From positions 124,001 through 188,000 of the forward strand of contig CAVVYJ010000002.1 of assembly GCA_963752495.1 (NCBI GenBank): a DNA stretch of 64,000 nucleotides, in the 5' to 3' direction. The notes below the pieces were generated by a model. It was not told where the DNA came from. It saw only the letters and a program-made list of their open reading frames with translations, and ran no database searches. Every line of letters begins with the position of its first letter. Positions within the stretch are counted from its first letter, which is position 1. The translations under genes and the position numbers were made by a program. Source of the stretch: CAVVYJ01 sp963752495 (GTDB lineage Bacteria > Pseudomonadota > Gammaproteobacteria > Burkholderiales > Methylophilaceae). Shown piece by piece: positions 20,658-30,684 of this stretch.

Positions 20658-21467
20658 TTAAGCTGCTTTTTTAGCGTGGCGCTCATACAAAAAGCGTAAG
20701 AACTTCACTACGTAAATGGTTGTATTTTTTATCTTCAGCTAGATGCTAAACGGTTGCGAGGTTTAGGTAAATCCACTGTTAAAATCTCACCAATGGTTGC
20801 AGCTTGGGCCATTGGTCATCATCACAATGCGGTCAGAAAGTAAAACAGCTTCATCTACATCGTGCGTGACCATCACGGCGGTGACACCGGATTTATTCAT
20901 AATGCTCATGAGTTCATCTTGAAGGTTAGCGCGGGTTAGAGCATCCAGCGCACCAAATGGCTCATCGAGTAATAACACTTTGGGTTCCATTGCTAAAGCA
21001 CGGGCAATACCGACACGTTGCTTCATGCCTCCTGAAATTTCATTGGGGCGTTTATCAGCTGCATGGCTTAAACCAACCAACTCTAACGCTGCGTAAGCAC
21101 GTGCTTGTTGCTGTACTTTTTTCTCACTGCTAAATACACGCTCTACCGCCAAATAGAACGTTTTCAAAGCAAGTAAGCCAAGGTAGTAGTGAGTGATTTT
21201 GAAATACAACAGCGCGCTCAGGCCCAGGTTTGGCAATTTCACGTCCTGCGCAGAATAAATTGCCCGCTTGTTGGTTTCTAGTAATCCAGCAACCAGGTTA
21301 AGCACTGTTGATTTGCCACAACCAGAGTGCCCAATAATGGAGATAAACTCGCCTTGATTGATACTTAAATTGATATTCTTTAATGCATGAAAATCACCTT
21401 TTTTAGTAGTGAATGTCATATTGACATTTTCTAATAAACACATAACGCTCATGTAACTGTTTTCCAT
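20658..21467 (-). CDS. nrtD: Nitrate ABC transporter ATP-binding protein (C-terminus frameshifted)
   Basis: The ATPase of the nitrate/nitrite importer. Walker A is 'GHSGCGKST', the signature is 'EISGGMKQRVGIARALA', Walker B is 'KVLLLDEPFGALD', and the switch His is in 'VTHDVDEAVLL'. The segment around residues 75-110 departs from the family and probably contains compensating indels. The frame breaks after 'MMTNGP' near 20810. The correct continuation ends at 20658 with 'LYERHAKKAA'. Start ATG 21467 has AAGGGA eight bases upstream and lies 12 bases after the corrected nrtB stop; an ATGA-type start at 21452 is an alternative. Confidence 0.88.
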
Positions 21468-21479
21468 TTGATTAATCCC

Positions 21480-22446
21480 TTATTCGTAAGTAAAGCGTTT
21501 GGCCATATCAAGATAAGCGCTTGTTCAAGCAGCAGACCTATGATGCCGACTACAAAAATCGCAATAATGATGTGTTCCACATTTAAATTGTTCCACTCGT
21601 CCCATACCCAGAAGCCAATACCTACGCCACCTGTGAGCATTTCTGCCGCGACAATCACTAGCCATGCAGTGCCGATGGAAAGACGTATGCCTGTCATCAT
21701 GTAAGGCAGCACACTTGGGAATAAAATTTTGGTGACGATTTTCCACTCACTTAAATTAAGCACTTTTGCTACGTTCATGTAGTCTTGCGGCACTCTGCTG
21801 ACACCGACCGCAGTGTTAATAATCATTGGCCAGATGGCAGAGATGAAAATCACCCAAATGGCTGCAGGGTTTGCAGCTTTAAAAACAAGCAAACCAATTG
21901 GCAACCAAGCTAAAGGTGAAACTGGACGTAGCAAGCTGATTACTAGGTGCAGTCATGTTGTGTTAGAAACTTAAAGCGACCAATCATAAAACCTAAAGGT
22001 ATACCTACCAGAGCCGCCATGCCAAAGCCTAATGCCTACACGCTTTAAGCGAATCGAGAATATTCCAACCGATACCTTGGTCGTTGGGACCGTTCACATA
22101 AAACGGATTCGCTAAATAATATCAACAGCAGATTGCCAAGTTTTAAGTGGGCCTGGCAAACCTTGCTGACTGATAAGATAATTAAGCTCCAGATAGACGA
22201 TTAGAGAATAGCAGCCCAATCACAGGTGGCAATAACCATTGAAAAAATGCTTTAGCATTAATGGATAATTGGCTCGGTGTTTTTTCAATCGCTAAACTCG
22301 GTTTTGAAGTCACTTCTTCAACCTTAACGTCAGCTCAAAACGTCATTTGCTGCGCTTACATTTACATGCCAGACTGGGTTCGCTTGCATGGGTGTCTTGT
22401 TTCATTATTTTTAACGCTTTCGTTATGGATACTCACTACAGCTCAT
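21480..22446 (-). CDS. nrtB: Nitrate ABC transporter permease (frameshifted)
   Basis: The inner-membrane permease of the nitrate importer. The readable part (to 21934) has several membrane helices and the EAA-type loop 'VPQDYMNVAKVLNLSEWKI', with 'IRLSIGTAWLVIVAAEMLTG'. The N-terminal third (21935-22446) is broken by several indels but still yields 'GLPGPLKTWQSAVDI' and 'PLGFMIGRFKF' across frames. Start ATG 22446 has AAGGAG upstream. The tail is also shifted: the correct ending is 'ALILIAKRFTYE', stop at 21480. Corrected length is about 322 residues. Confidence 0.85.
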
Positions 22447-22466
22447 GGCGCACTCCTTAAAAAAGT

Positions 22467-23760
22467 TTAGGCCTTAATTTTGAAACTGGCGGCATAAGCG
22501 GCAGGATTTTTGCCATCCCACACAATGCCATCCATGAGTTTGCTGGAACGCATTGGATCTTTTGGTACACTCACCCCCACTTGGCGTAGCAGCCTGCGTG
22601 TAAAGATCAATCTGGTTCACTTTTTTGGCAATCGCCAAATAATCAGGATCAGATTTCAGCATTCCCCAGCGTTTGTGCTGTGTTAAGAACCACATGCCGT
22701 CTGAAAGATAAGGGAAGGGTACCGCGCCATCGTTGTAGAACTTCATGTAGTTAGGGTCTTTCCATTTTTTGCCGATGCCGTTATCATATTCGCCTAAGAA
22801 ACGGCCTAAAATCACGTCTTTCGGTGCATTGACATAGGCTTTACCGGAAATCAACTCAGCCACTTTGGCGCGGTTTGCGGTCGCATCAATGTATTTGCTA
22901 GCTTCCAAAATTGCCATCATCATGGCGCGTGCGGTATTGGGGTTTTTCGCCACAAAATCTGCTGTTGTACCCAGTACTTTTTCAGGATGATCCACCCAAA
23001 TATCTTGGGTGGTCGCCACGGTGTAGCCAATTTTGTCGAAAATTGCGCGTGCATTCCAAGGCTCACCCACGCAGAATCCATCCATATTGCCGATACGCAT
23101 ATTTGCCACCATTTGTGGTGGTGGTACAACAATGTTCTTAACATCCTTCACTGGATCAATGCCATTTGCCGCCAACCAGTAGTTGAGCCACATTGCGTGC
23201 GTGCCGGTGGGGAAAGTTTGCGCAAAGGTAAAATCGCGGTTTTCATTCGCCATCACACGTTTTAGAGATTTGCCATCTTTTACGCCTTTGTCTTTGAGCT
23301 GGTTCGAAAGCGTAATGCCTTGACCGTTGTTGTTCAGCGCCATCAACACCGACATATCTTTTTGCTGGCCGCCGATACCCATTTGCACGCCGTAAATCAG
23401 GCCGTATAGCACATGCGCGCCTTGTAGCTCACCATTGACCAATTTATCCCTCACGCCCGCCCAGCTAGCCTCTTTAGTTGGGGTGATTTTGATGCCATAT
23501 TTTTTATCAAAACCCATCTCTGCCGCCACCACAATCGGCGCGCAATCGGTCAGCGGAATAAAACCGATTTTCACTTCAGTCATTTCTGGCGCATCTGAGC
23601 CAGCTGCCCAAGCACCGCTTCTTACACCTTGTGGAACCATATTCATCATTGCGGCAGCACCAAATGCCCCTGCCATCGTTTGTTTAAAAAATTGGCGACG
23701 ACCACTATCTACAGAGGTGTTTTCTGATTTGGTTATTACCTGCTTATCAATATTTTCCAT
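22467..23760 (-). CDS. nrtA: Nitrate/nitrite-binding protein, Tat-exported (C-terminus frameshifted)
   Basis: The periplasmic binding component of the NrtABD-type importer. The N-terminus has a twin-arginine signal, 'GRRQFFKQTMAGAFGAAAM'. Family sequence follows: 'VKIGFIPLTDCAPIVVAAEM', 'TFPTGTHAMWLNYWLAANG', 'RIGNMDGFCVGEPWNARAIF' and 'HKRWGMLKSDPDYLAIA'. A one-base shift near 22585 spoils the last 40 residues; the correct frame ends '...AAYAASFKIKA' at 22467. Start ATG 23760 has GGAG upstream and sits just after the attenuator leader. The next gene, nrtB, starts 21 bases on. Confidence 0.92.
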
Positions 23761-23798
23761 GCTTGCTCCTTAACTAAAGTTCGAGTAATTTTTCCCAT

Positions 23799-23851
23799 AA
23801 AAAAAGCGTCTTAACGGCAAAGGGAGTAAATCCTTGCCATTAAGACGCTTT
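23799..23851 (-). terminator. Leader terminator (attenuator) before nrtA
   Basis: On the minus strand an 18-base arm beginning AAAGCGTCTTAA and ending GGCAA (23851-23834) pairs with TTGCCGTTAAGACGCTTT (23820-23803) with one mismatch. A run of seven T follows (23805-23799). This is a strong intrinsic terminator located between the nasT stop and nrtA, about 40 bases before the nrtA start. It would block the nitrate genes unless transcription is antiterminated, as in NasR/NasT-controlled leaders. Confidence 0.85.
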
Positions 23852-23870
23852 GTCTTAGATTATTAGACCT

Positions 23871-23921
23871 TACGCCATAATTGGCGTAGTTAGAGCTATT
23901 AACTAACCCCACTTAGGGTTA
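23871..23921 (-). promoter_or_regulatory. Candidate ANTAR-target hairpins in the nitrate operon leader
   Basis: Three small hairpins lie just upstream of the leader terminator. 23921-23904: stem TAACCC/GGGTTA with six-base loop UAAGUG (G at position 4). 23905-23887: stem TAGTTA/TAACTA with loop AUAGCUC (A1 and G4). 23888-23871: stem TACGCCA/TGGCGTA with a four-base loop. ANTAR antiterminators such as NasR and NasT bind paired stem-loops with six-base loops carrying A1 and G4. The match here is partial, but a NasT gene lies directly upstream. The first and second hairpins share two bases, as do the second and third, so they may be alternatives. Confidence 0.6.
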
Positions 23922-23926
23922 TTTAA

Positions 23927-24380
23927 TTAAACTATTAATACGCTTGCTACTTCCATCAGCTGATTCGATAAATCAGCCAACTTCATATTTCTTTTCATTG
24001 CCATGCTACATAACAATTTATAGGCCTCGTTTTCATCTAGGTTACGTTGTTTCATTAGTAAACCTTTGGCATGCTCTATTACTTTTACTCTCATCGAGCT
24101 TAGTTTTAGGCAACTTCAGCTCGTTACATAAACTTTTGAATTCTTCAAATCTAGTAGCTGTAGCATCTATTACAGGAGTTAATCTCTCCACTGAAATATC
24201 CCCAACCACATAAGCGCTAACACCTGCTTGTATAGCTGATTTAATCATTTCCTTATCACTATCGTGTGTAAACATCACAATTGGTCTTGGGTCATGCATT
24301 GTCATCACAAAAATGTTTTCTAAAGTATCTCGACTAGGTGAGTTGGTATCGATAATTACGATATAAAGTAAATGGTTAAA
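23927..24380 (-). CDS. nasT: NasT-like ANTAR antiterminator, N-terminus missing and frameshifted
   Basis: A receiver-like domain fused to an RNA-binding ANTAR domain, regulating nitrate genes by antitermination. The frame from 24380 reads 'VIIDTNSPSRDTLENIF', 'DPRPIVMFTHDSDKEMI' and 'AIQAGVSAYVVGDISVERL', which is the second half of the receiver domain. A one-base shift near 24090 hides the ANTAR part, which in the other frame reads 'KVIEHAKGLLMKQRNLDENE' and ends 'NQLMEVASVLIV' (stop at 23927). About 45 residues expected before 'VIIDT' are absent, because an in-frame stop at 24381 and a sigma-54 promoter follow immediately. This is either a deletion in the assembly or a real truncation. Confidence 0.8.
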
Positions 24381-24383
24381 TCA

Positions 24384-24400
24384 TAGCAATTGCTGTGCCA
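24384..24400 (-). promoter_or_regulatory. Sigma-54 (RpoN) promoter of the nitrate operon
   Basis: The minus strand reads TGGCACAGCAATTGCTA, which matches the -24/-12 consensus TGGCAC-N5-TTGCW almost exactly, with GG and GC separated by ten bases. An NtrC-type palindrome lies about 100 bases upstream. Initiation would fall near 24373, directly before the remaining nasT frame. Confidence 0.8.
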
Positions 24401-24489
24401 TCCCCTGTTTATATTATTAACTTATTGATATTAAAAATATAATATATAATTTTTTAACGTGATTAGTGTTTGTTGGGTGCGTGCTTCTG

Positions 24490-24506
24490 TGCACACTATT
24501 TGTGCA
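24490..24506. promoter_or_regulatory. NtrC-binding site upstream of the nitrate operon
   Basis: TGCACACTATTTGTGCA is a perfect TGCAC-N7-GTGCA palindrome, the known NtrC enhancer form. It is centred about 106 bases from the sigma-54 promoter, a normal enhancer distance. A second, weaker half-site (GCGCAC) follows at once. The rest of 24401-24567 is AT-rich with no gene I can see. Confidence 0.7.
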
Positions 24507-24567
24507 TGCGCACTCTATGTGAGTCTTTAATAAAGTCTTAACGGCAGAGAACTGCATGAATTTTTTG

Positions 24568-24969
24568 TTAGTTATTCTTAAGATAGTTTCGCCAACCCCC
24601 TAGATTGCTAATATCTTTAGCATTTAATGTGGCATAACTTTCACATAAAAATCCCTGAATTAGCATACCGTCTTCTAACAATAACGTGCCAAAGCCTAGT
24701 GGCAAAGGAACACCAGCTACAAATTTCCCATAGTTTTCTATTGGAAGTTGCCAAACTTCCAAGTCAATTGCATTACCGCCTTGACTCACGCGCAACAAGC
24801 CTGGACGTTCAGGAGTAAAGCCATTAAGTTTATATAACTTGTAATATGGCCCAGTTCTCGTGACTTTTATAAACTTTCCGCCAAGAGAAATAAGTTGCGG
24901 ATTTAGAGGTAACCCGCTCATGTGCGCCCCACAAACTGCTACGCTAATCCAATTTTCTTCAGTACTCAT
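24568..24969 (-). CDS. Allophanate hydrolase C-terminal domain as a separate protein (133 aa)
   Basis: This small protein corresponds to the C-terminal domain of allophanate hydrolase (AtzF/DUR1 type), which decarboxylates the N-carboxycarbamate made by the amidase domain. Visible features are 'VAVCGAHMSGLPLNPQL', 'TGPYYKLYKLNGFTPERPGL' and 'PLPLGFGTLLLEDG', like the cyclotransferase-type fold of this domain. The start ATG 24969 is two bases after the amidase stop and preceded by GGGGAG, so the split looks like a real gene boundary rather than an indel. It is the last gene of the guanidine operon. Confidence 0.75.
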   Translation of the reverse strand: MSTEENWISVAVCGAHMSGLPLNPQLISLGGKFIKVTRTGPYYKLYKLNGFTPERPGLLRVSQGGNAIDLEVWQLPIENYGKFVAGVPLPLGFGTLLLEDGMLIQGFLCESYATLNAKDISNLGGWRNYLKNN

Positions 24970-24971
24970 TT

Positions 24972-26339
24972 TTACTCCCCAACTTTTTTAATAAAACCAC
25001 CTGAAACACCAAGTGCTTGTTGCATTTTTTCAGCAAGTGCCAGCAGTATTGAATCGCTAAATGCGGGTGCTCCAAGTGTAATACCGAAAGGCAAACCGTT
25101 TTTTTGGAAGCCTGCAGGCACCGCCACCGCACATAAATCTAATAAATTCATAAAGTTGGTGTAGTAACCTAGGTTGCTATTTGTTTGCACTGGGTTAGAG
25201 TTTACTTCGTCTACAGTGTAAATAGTGCCAGCTGTTGGGGTAAGTAAGACATCTATGCCATGCCATACAGCGGCACAAGATTGCTGTAGCGCCTTAAGTT
25301 TATATTGCGCATTATAGACATCCACTGCAGTAAAGCGTGTTGCTCCGCTAATAATTTGGCGCGTCACGGGAAACAAAGCCTCTGGTTTTTTTTCTATAAA
25401 ACTTTGAATAGCCGCATAACGCTCTGCCACCCATGGGCCTTCATAAAGCAAACGGGCAGTTTCTAAAAATGGTGAGAAATCAATTCTTACAGGCTTACCC
25501 CCAAGTGTAATTAATCTAAAAATTGCCTGCTCAAATAGCTCGGGTGTTTCTGTGTTACCAAAAAAAGCGAGTTGGTCTTGTTGAGGCACACCAAATTTAA
25601 ACCTTGACCCTATATTTGGTTTAGCAACCAGCGCCTTACGTGAGTAAGCATCTTGAGCGTCGTGACCTTGTGCAACTGCCAATACTTTGGCAGCATCTTG
25701 CGCAGATAAAGCAAAAATTGAGACGCAATCTAAAGTTCTGCAAGCTGGCAAAACACCTTGGGTACTTAACAACCCACATGTTGGCTTATGCCCGACTAAA
25801 TTATTAAATGCGGCCGGCACACGCCCAGATCCAGCGGTATCAGTACCCAAACTAAAACTGGCCATGCCGAGTGCAACAGATACAGCAGAGCCTGCACTTG
25901 AGCCGCCCGAAATATAATTACGGTTAAAAGCGTTGCGGCCTGCCCCATAAGGTGAGCGAGCTCCCACTAGCCCTGTAGCAAATTGATCTAAATTGGTTTT
26001 GCCAATTGGAATCGCGCCTGCATCTATCAACTTTTGCACAACTGTTGCGCTTATGGTTGGCGTATACGCAAAGTCTGGGCAAGCCGCTGTGGTTGGAATT
26101 CCCGCCAAATCAATATTGTCTTTAATCGCAAATGGAATGCCATACAGCGGTAAACTCTCTGGAGATTTCCCTTCTAACTTTTTTGCATAGACTAGCATTT
26201 CATCCAAAGAAAGACGGCGTATCCAAACGCAATAATCATCGTCTTGATGAGTCAGGGTATCGATTAGTTTTACTAAGGCAACTGGACTAAGCCTGCCTGT
26301 GCGATATTCATTTTGTAGATGAGAAATACTTAAATTCAT
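24972..26339 (-). CDS. atzF: Allophanate hydrolase, amidase domain (455 aa)
   Basis: An amidase-signature hydrolase that opens allophanate to give ammonia and carbon dioxide. The catalytic Lys is in 'GIPFAIKDNIDLAGIPTT', the Ser region is 'YISGGSSAGSAVSVALG' and the nucleophile loop 'FSLGTDTAGSGRVPAAF', followed by 'GHKPTCGLLSTQGVLPACRT', which is characteristic of allophanate hydrolase rather than GatA. Full AtzF proteins have about 600 residues; the missing C-terminal domain is the next gene. The start overlaps the carboxylase stop by four bases. It completes degradation of the product made by the carboxylase and deiminase upstream. Confidence 0.9.
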   Translation of the reverse strand: MNLSISHLQNEYRTGRLSPVALVKLIDTLTHQDDDYCVWIRRLSLDEMLVYAKKLEGKSPESLPLYGIPFAIKDNIDLAGIPTTAACPDFAYTPTISATVVQKLIDAGAIPIGKTNLDQFATGLVGARSPYGAGRNAFNRNYISGGSSAGSAVSVALGMASFSLGTDTAGSGRVPAAFNNLVGHKPTCGLLSTQGVLPACRTLDCVSIFALSAQDAAKVLAVAQGHDAQDAYSRKALVAKPNIGSRFKFGVPQQDQLAFFGNTETPELFEQAIFRLITLGGKPVRIDFSPFLETARLLYEGPWVAERYAAIQSFIEKKPEALFPVTRQIISGATRFTAVDVYNAQYKLKALQQSCAAVWHGIDVLLTPTAGTIYTVDEVNSNPVQTNSNLGYYTNFMNLLDLCAVAVPAGFQKNGLPFGITLGAPAFSDSILLALAEKMQQALGVSGGFIKKVGE

Positions 26340-29300
26340 ACTTGCTCCTCAATCACAATCAAGTTTTGTCCAGCTACAACCGCACTGCCTGCAGCGCACA
26401 ACACTTGGCTCACTTTACCCGCGCATGGCGCAGTGACGGCAATTTCCATTTTCATGGACTCTACAATAACAACAACATCGCCTTCTGCAACCACGTCGTC
26501 TTGTTTAACTTGCACTTGCCATAAATTACCCGCCACATGCGCGGCAACGGCACGATGTCCTGCTGGAATATCAGCCGCATCCTGATTGCTAGCTCCCGCT
26601 TCTACTTCTTGGCTGTAATTGGCTTGACCTGTGGCTATCCAACGATCACGCTCTGCCTCAAAAGCCGCTTGCTGATTTTTTTTGAAGGCATTGATGGTAT
26701 TGGCTTCTTTGGCTAAAAAAGCGTTGTATTCTTTTAAGCTAAAGGTTTGTTCTTCAATTTTTAGCTTGAATTTCCCGTGGGGAAAATCCACACGCATTTG
26801 TAGTAGCTCTTCTGCCGAAACGGGATAAAAGCGAATTTGGTCAAAAAAGCGTAACAGCCAAGGTTTGCCGTTTTGGAACTCTGCTGTTTGATTCCAGCGG
26901 TTCCACATTTGAATAGTGCGGCCAACAAACTGGTAACCACCCGGCCCTTCCATGCCATATACACACATATACGCACCACCAATACCGACTGCGTTTTCAG
27001 GTGTCCAAGTACGTGCAGGGTTGTATTTGGTTGTCACTAAACGGTGGCGCGGATCTACAGGTGTTGCCACGGGTGCACCTAAATACACATCGCCCAAGCC
27101 TAATGTTAAATAGCTCGCGTTGAACACAATGTCTTTAACTTGCTGAATTGCATCTAAGCCATTGATACGGCGAATAAATTCAATATTGCTGGCATGACCG
27201 TCGACCATTTCACACCATGGCGCATCTTTGCGCACCGATTGCATGTATTTCTCAATGGCCAACTGCGTCGCTACATCATCCCAAGACAAGGGCAAATGCA
27301 CAATGCGGGTTGGCACTACCATGTCCTCAATCGCAGGTAATTCGGATTCTGCTTGTTGCAAAATTTGCAGCAGTTGCTTCACTGGCAACACCAAGCTTTC
27401 AAAGTGCACTTGTAAAGAACGAATACCGGGCGTGAGGTCGATAATGCCCTTTGACCTGTTGGCTTTCTAGCCACTGCATGAGGGCGTGTACTCTAAAGCG
27501 CAAATTCAAATCCAGCACCAACGGGCCATATTCAATCAGCACATATTTATCGCCCGCTTGGCGGTACACCACTTGCGGCTGCTCCCCATGCGCGGGGCTT
27601 TGTGCCAATATCGGGCTTAGGTTTTTAGGTGTCTCGGGGGCTTTGGGTAAATCATCTGCAGCCAAATGCGCAACGAGCTTGTTTTGAATCTGCTCTAAAT
27701 TAGCTGCATCGTCTTGCGTCATGGCATAAAAGCGGATTTTATCGCCCACTTTCAGCTGACCCATTTTCCAAAGCTCAGCTTGTACTATCGTCACGGGGCA
27801 GACAAAACCGCCCAAACTGGGGCCGTCTGGGCCAAGTATCACGGGCATATCCCCTGTAAAATCCACTGCACCAATGGCATAAGCATTGTCATGAATATTA
27901 GAGGGGTGCAAACCAGCCTCACCGCCATCTTGGCGTGCCCATTGCGGCTTAGGGCCAATTAAGCGGATACCGGTGGTGTTCGAGTTGTAATGCACTTCCC
28001 AATCGGTGGAGAAGAACATGGCAATATCGGCTTCTGTGAAAAAATCCGGCGCGCCATGCGGGCCATACAACACACCGATTTGCCAATCATTGGTATATTT
28101 TGGTTGAGCATGTAAGCTCAATTTTTGGTGTGGGCAAATATCCGTCAACAACTTAAACACATGCAGCACATCGCCCACCTGAATCGCCCTGCCACCATGC
28201 CCACCAAACTGGCCTAAAGTGAATGTCGATTTGCTGCCCAAATAATCGGGCACATTAAAACCACCTTTGACGGCCAAATAGGTACGGCAACCTTTTTCTA
28301 ACACTTTACCCATTTTGAGCGTGCTGCCCGCTTTGATGTAGTGCGATTGCCACATCGCAAGTGGCGCACCATCTAGACTTAACTCCATCGCTGGGCCTGT
28401 GATGGCAATGAAAGTATCGGTATTAAATTTGAGTTTTGGCCCAATTAAGGTGACTTCGATACCCGCAACGCCTTCATCATTACCCACTAATTTGTTCGCT
28501 AGTCTAAACGCCAAATGATCCATCGGGCCAGAAGGCGGAACGCCCACGTTCCAATAACCCACACGGCCAGGGTAATCTTGAATGGTGGTCATCACACCAC
28601 CATCCAACACATCGATGGTGCTAGGCGCGTAGTCGAAAGCATCTAAATAACGAGTTGTTTGTTGACCTGCTGGAAAAACCGTATCGGCGAGCACTTGGCG
28701 CAAATACTCTAAATTAGTTTCAATGCCGTATAGCATGGTATCCGCCAAGGCTTTGCGCATAGATTTGACAGCTTCTGTTCTGGCATCAGCATGCACCAAG
28801 ACTTTGGCAACTAAAGGATCATAAAATGGTGAAATTTCACTGCCCGTTTGCACCCAAGTATCCACTCTGGCATCCGTTGAAAATACCACTTCAGTTAACA
28901 CACCGCTTGAAGGCTGAAAGTTTTTATTTGCATCTTCTGCATACAATCTCACTTGAATCGCATGGCCTTGCGGCGTATGTACATAGCTTTTTAAAAAGTC
29001 TGTGTCTTTTGCCGCAACCCGTATCATCCACTCGACCAAATCAACACCCGTGACTAGCTCGGTCACGCCATGTTCCACTTGTAAGCGAGTGTTCACTTCT
29101 AAAAAGTAAAACTGCTCGGCATCGTTATCGTAGACAAACTCTACCGTGCCTGCCGAGCGATAATGCAAGGCGCTCGCCAGCTTAACAGCGGTTTCGCAGA
29201 GCGCTTGACGAGTGGCTTGACTGATATTGGGTGCAGGCGTTTCTTCAATTACTTTTTGATTACGCCGCTGCACTGAGCAATCGCGCTCACCCAAGGCAAT

Positions 29301-29960
29301 CACATAGCCCAAGCCATCGCCAAAAATTTGCACCTCAATATGTCGTGCTGCTTGCACATATTTTTCCAAATACATGCCGCTATCTTTAAAATTATTCTTA
29401 GATAGACGCTGTACAGATTCAAACGCTGCCGCTAATTCAGTCTCTGCCCAAATCAGCTGCATGCCAATACCGCCACCGCCTGCTGTGCTTTTGAGCATGA
29501 CGGGATAGCCGATTCGCTTGGCCTCTTGTTGCGCTTCGGCAAGGTCTTTTAATAAACCCGAGCCTGGTAATAAGGGTACATTGTTGCTTAGCGCCAATGC
29601 ACGCGCGGTGTGTTTCAGGCCAAAATCCCGCATTTGTTGGGGGGTTGGGCCAATAAAGGCAATACCTGCCGCTTCGCAGCTCTCGGCAAAGGTCGCGTTT
29701 TCTGATAAAAATCCATATCCAGGATGAATCCATCTACGCCTAATTGTTTCGCCACATGCTAGTATCTTCGCCACATTCAAATAACTTTCTGCGGCAGGCG
29801 CTGGGCCAACACAAACAGCTTCATCTGCTTCTAGCACATGACGCGCCCCTGCATCGGCTTCAGAATAAATGGCCACCGATTGAATACCCATTTTTTTGAG
29901 GGTGCGAATCACGCGACAGGCAATTTCTCCGCGGTTAGCAATTAAAACTTTTTTGAACAT
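26336..29960 (-). CDS. Biotin-dependent guanidine (urea) carboxylase, about 1203 aa, frameshifted
   Basis: A single-chain biotin enzyme. Biotin carboxylase comes first: 'IANRGEIACRVIRTLKKMG', 'STAGGGGIGMQLIW', 'VFPAGQQTTRYLD' near its end. Then a KipA-like domain ('TIQDYPGRVGYWNVGVPPSG'), a KipI-like domain ('GIGGAYMCVYGMEGPGGYQF') and the biotinyl domain 'VIVESMKMEIAV'. A one-base shift near 27445 splits it after 'WLESQQVKG'; the correct continuation is 'IIDLTPGIRSLQVHFES'. Residues about 71-84 ('ACGETIRRRW') look like a compensated indel pair. The family is usually called urea carboxylase. The guanidine-I riboswitch and DUF1989 partners indicate guanidine as substrate, giving carboxyguanidine (inference from the known CgdAB pathway). 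Confidence 0.9.
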
Positions 29961-30027
29961 TACTTACCTTTTGGCAGGTCGTCCTGCATCTTATTTTTGC
30001 TTATCAGGCCGTCCTGAACAAGTACTC

Positions 30028-30684
30028 TTAAGCATTCCACACCAACAGTTGCACTGGTGTTGGGTTGTAAGCATTGCACGGGTTATTGAGCTGTGGACAG
30101 TTGGAAATCAATACCACCACATCCATTTCTGCACGCATTTCTACATATTTTCCTGCCCCAGAAATACCATCCGCAAAGCTCAAACCACCCTCTGCAGTCA
30201 CAGGCACATTCATAAAAAAGTTGATATTGGCGGTAATGTCGCGTTTGCTCATATTGCGATGTGTGGCACAACCGCAATGGTTGAGCGCATGCATAAAGCT
30301 ATCACGGCAACTGTGCATGGGACGTTTATCTAAGGCATAGCGCACAGTGTTGCTCTCAGCCGCACAGGCACCTCCTAAAGTGTCATGGCGACCGCAGGTG
30401 TCGGCAATGATGGTGAGCATAGGATTGCCTTCGCTAGAGTAGAGTACTGAACCAGTCGTTAGGTAAAGCTTACCTTGGCGGGCGATGGTATCCACTGCAC
30501 TGTATCGCTCTTCAGGGTCAGTAGCGCTATAAAACAAGGTGTCGACCGCTTGATTGCCTTCTAGATCTAAAATGCGAAATATCTGCCCTTTTTTGACTTC
30601 CGCCATCCATGGGTCACCTGCATTACAAATTTCGTTTAAGACAGCGTCATTAGGGTTTAACTTGCTTTCAGTTAGTGTGCTCAT
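30028..30684 (-). CDS. DUF1989 protein, carboxyguanidine deiminase subunit (218 aa)
   Basis: A urea-carboxylase-associated (DUF1989) protein. Motifs include 'LDLEGNQAVDTLFYSATDPE', 'TCGRHDTLGGACAAESNTVR', 'HALNHCGCATHRNMSKRDI' and 'NINFFMNVPV'. The Cys/His set in 'TCGRHDT' and 'NHCGCATHRN' probably binds metal. Two such proteins form the carboxyguanidine deiminase CgdAB, which releases ammonia and yields allophanate for AtzF. It overlaps the previous gene's stop by four bases and precedes the carboxylase by 67 bases. Which of CgdA or CgdB it is cannot be settled by eye. No break is seen. Confidence 0.85.
   Translation of the reverse strand: MSTLTESKLNPNDAVLNEICNAGDPWMAEVKKGQIFRILDLEGNQAVDTLFYSATDPEERYSAVDTIARQGKLYLTTGSVLYSSEGNPMLTIIADTCGRHDTLGGACAAESNTVRYALDKRPMHSCRDSFMHALNHCGCATHRNMSKRDITANINFFMNVPVTAEGGLSFADGISGAGKYVEMRAEMDVVVLISNCPQLNNPCNAYNPTPVQLLVWNA

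Noticed and set aside
13477..24380. The nitrate operon as a decayed pseudogene region
   Set aside because: All breaks are single-base shifts with conserved coding signal on both sides, and the same damage affects essential valS. Sequence error is simpler.
24481..24560. A terminator after the allophanate hydrolase gene
   Set aside because: Only short weak stems such as GCAG/CTGC are present, with no convincing T-run.
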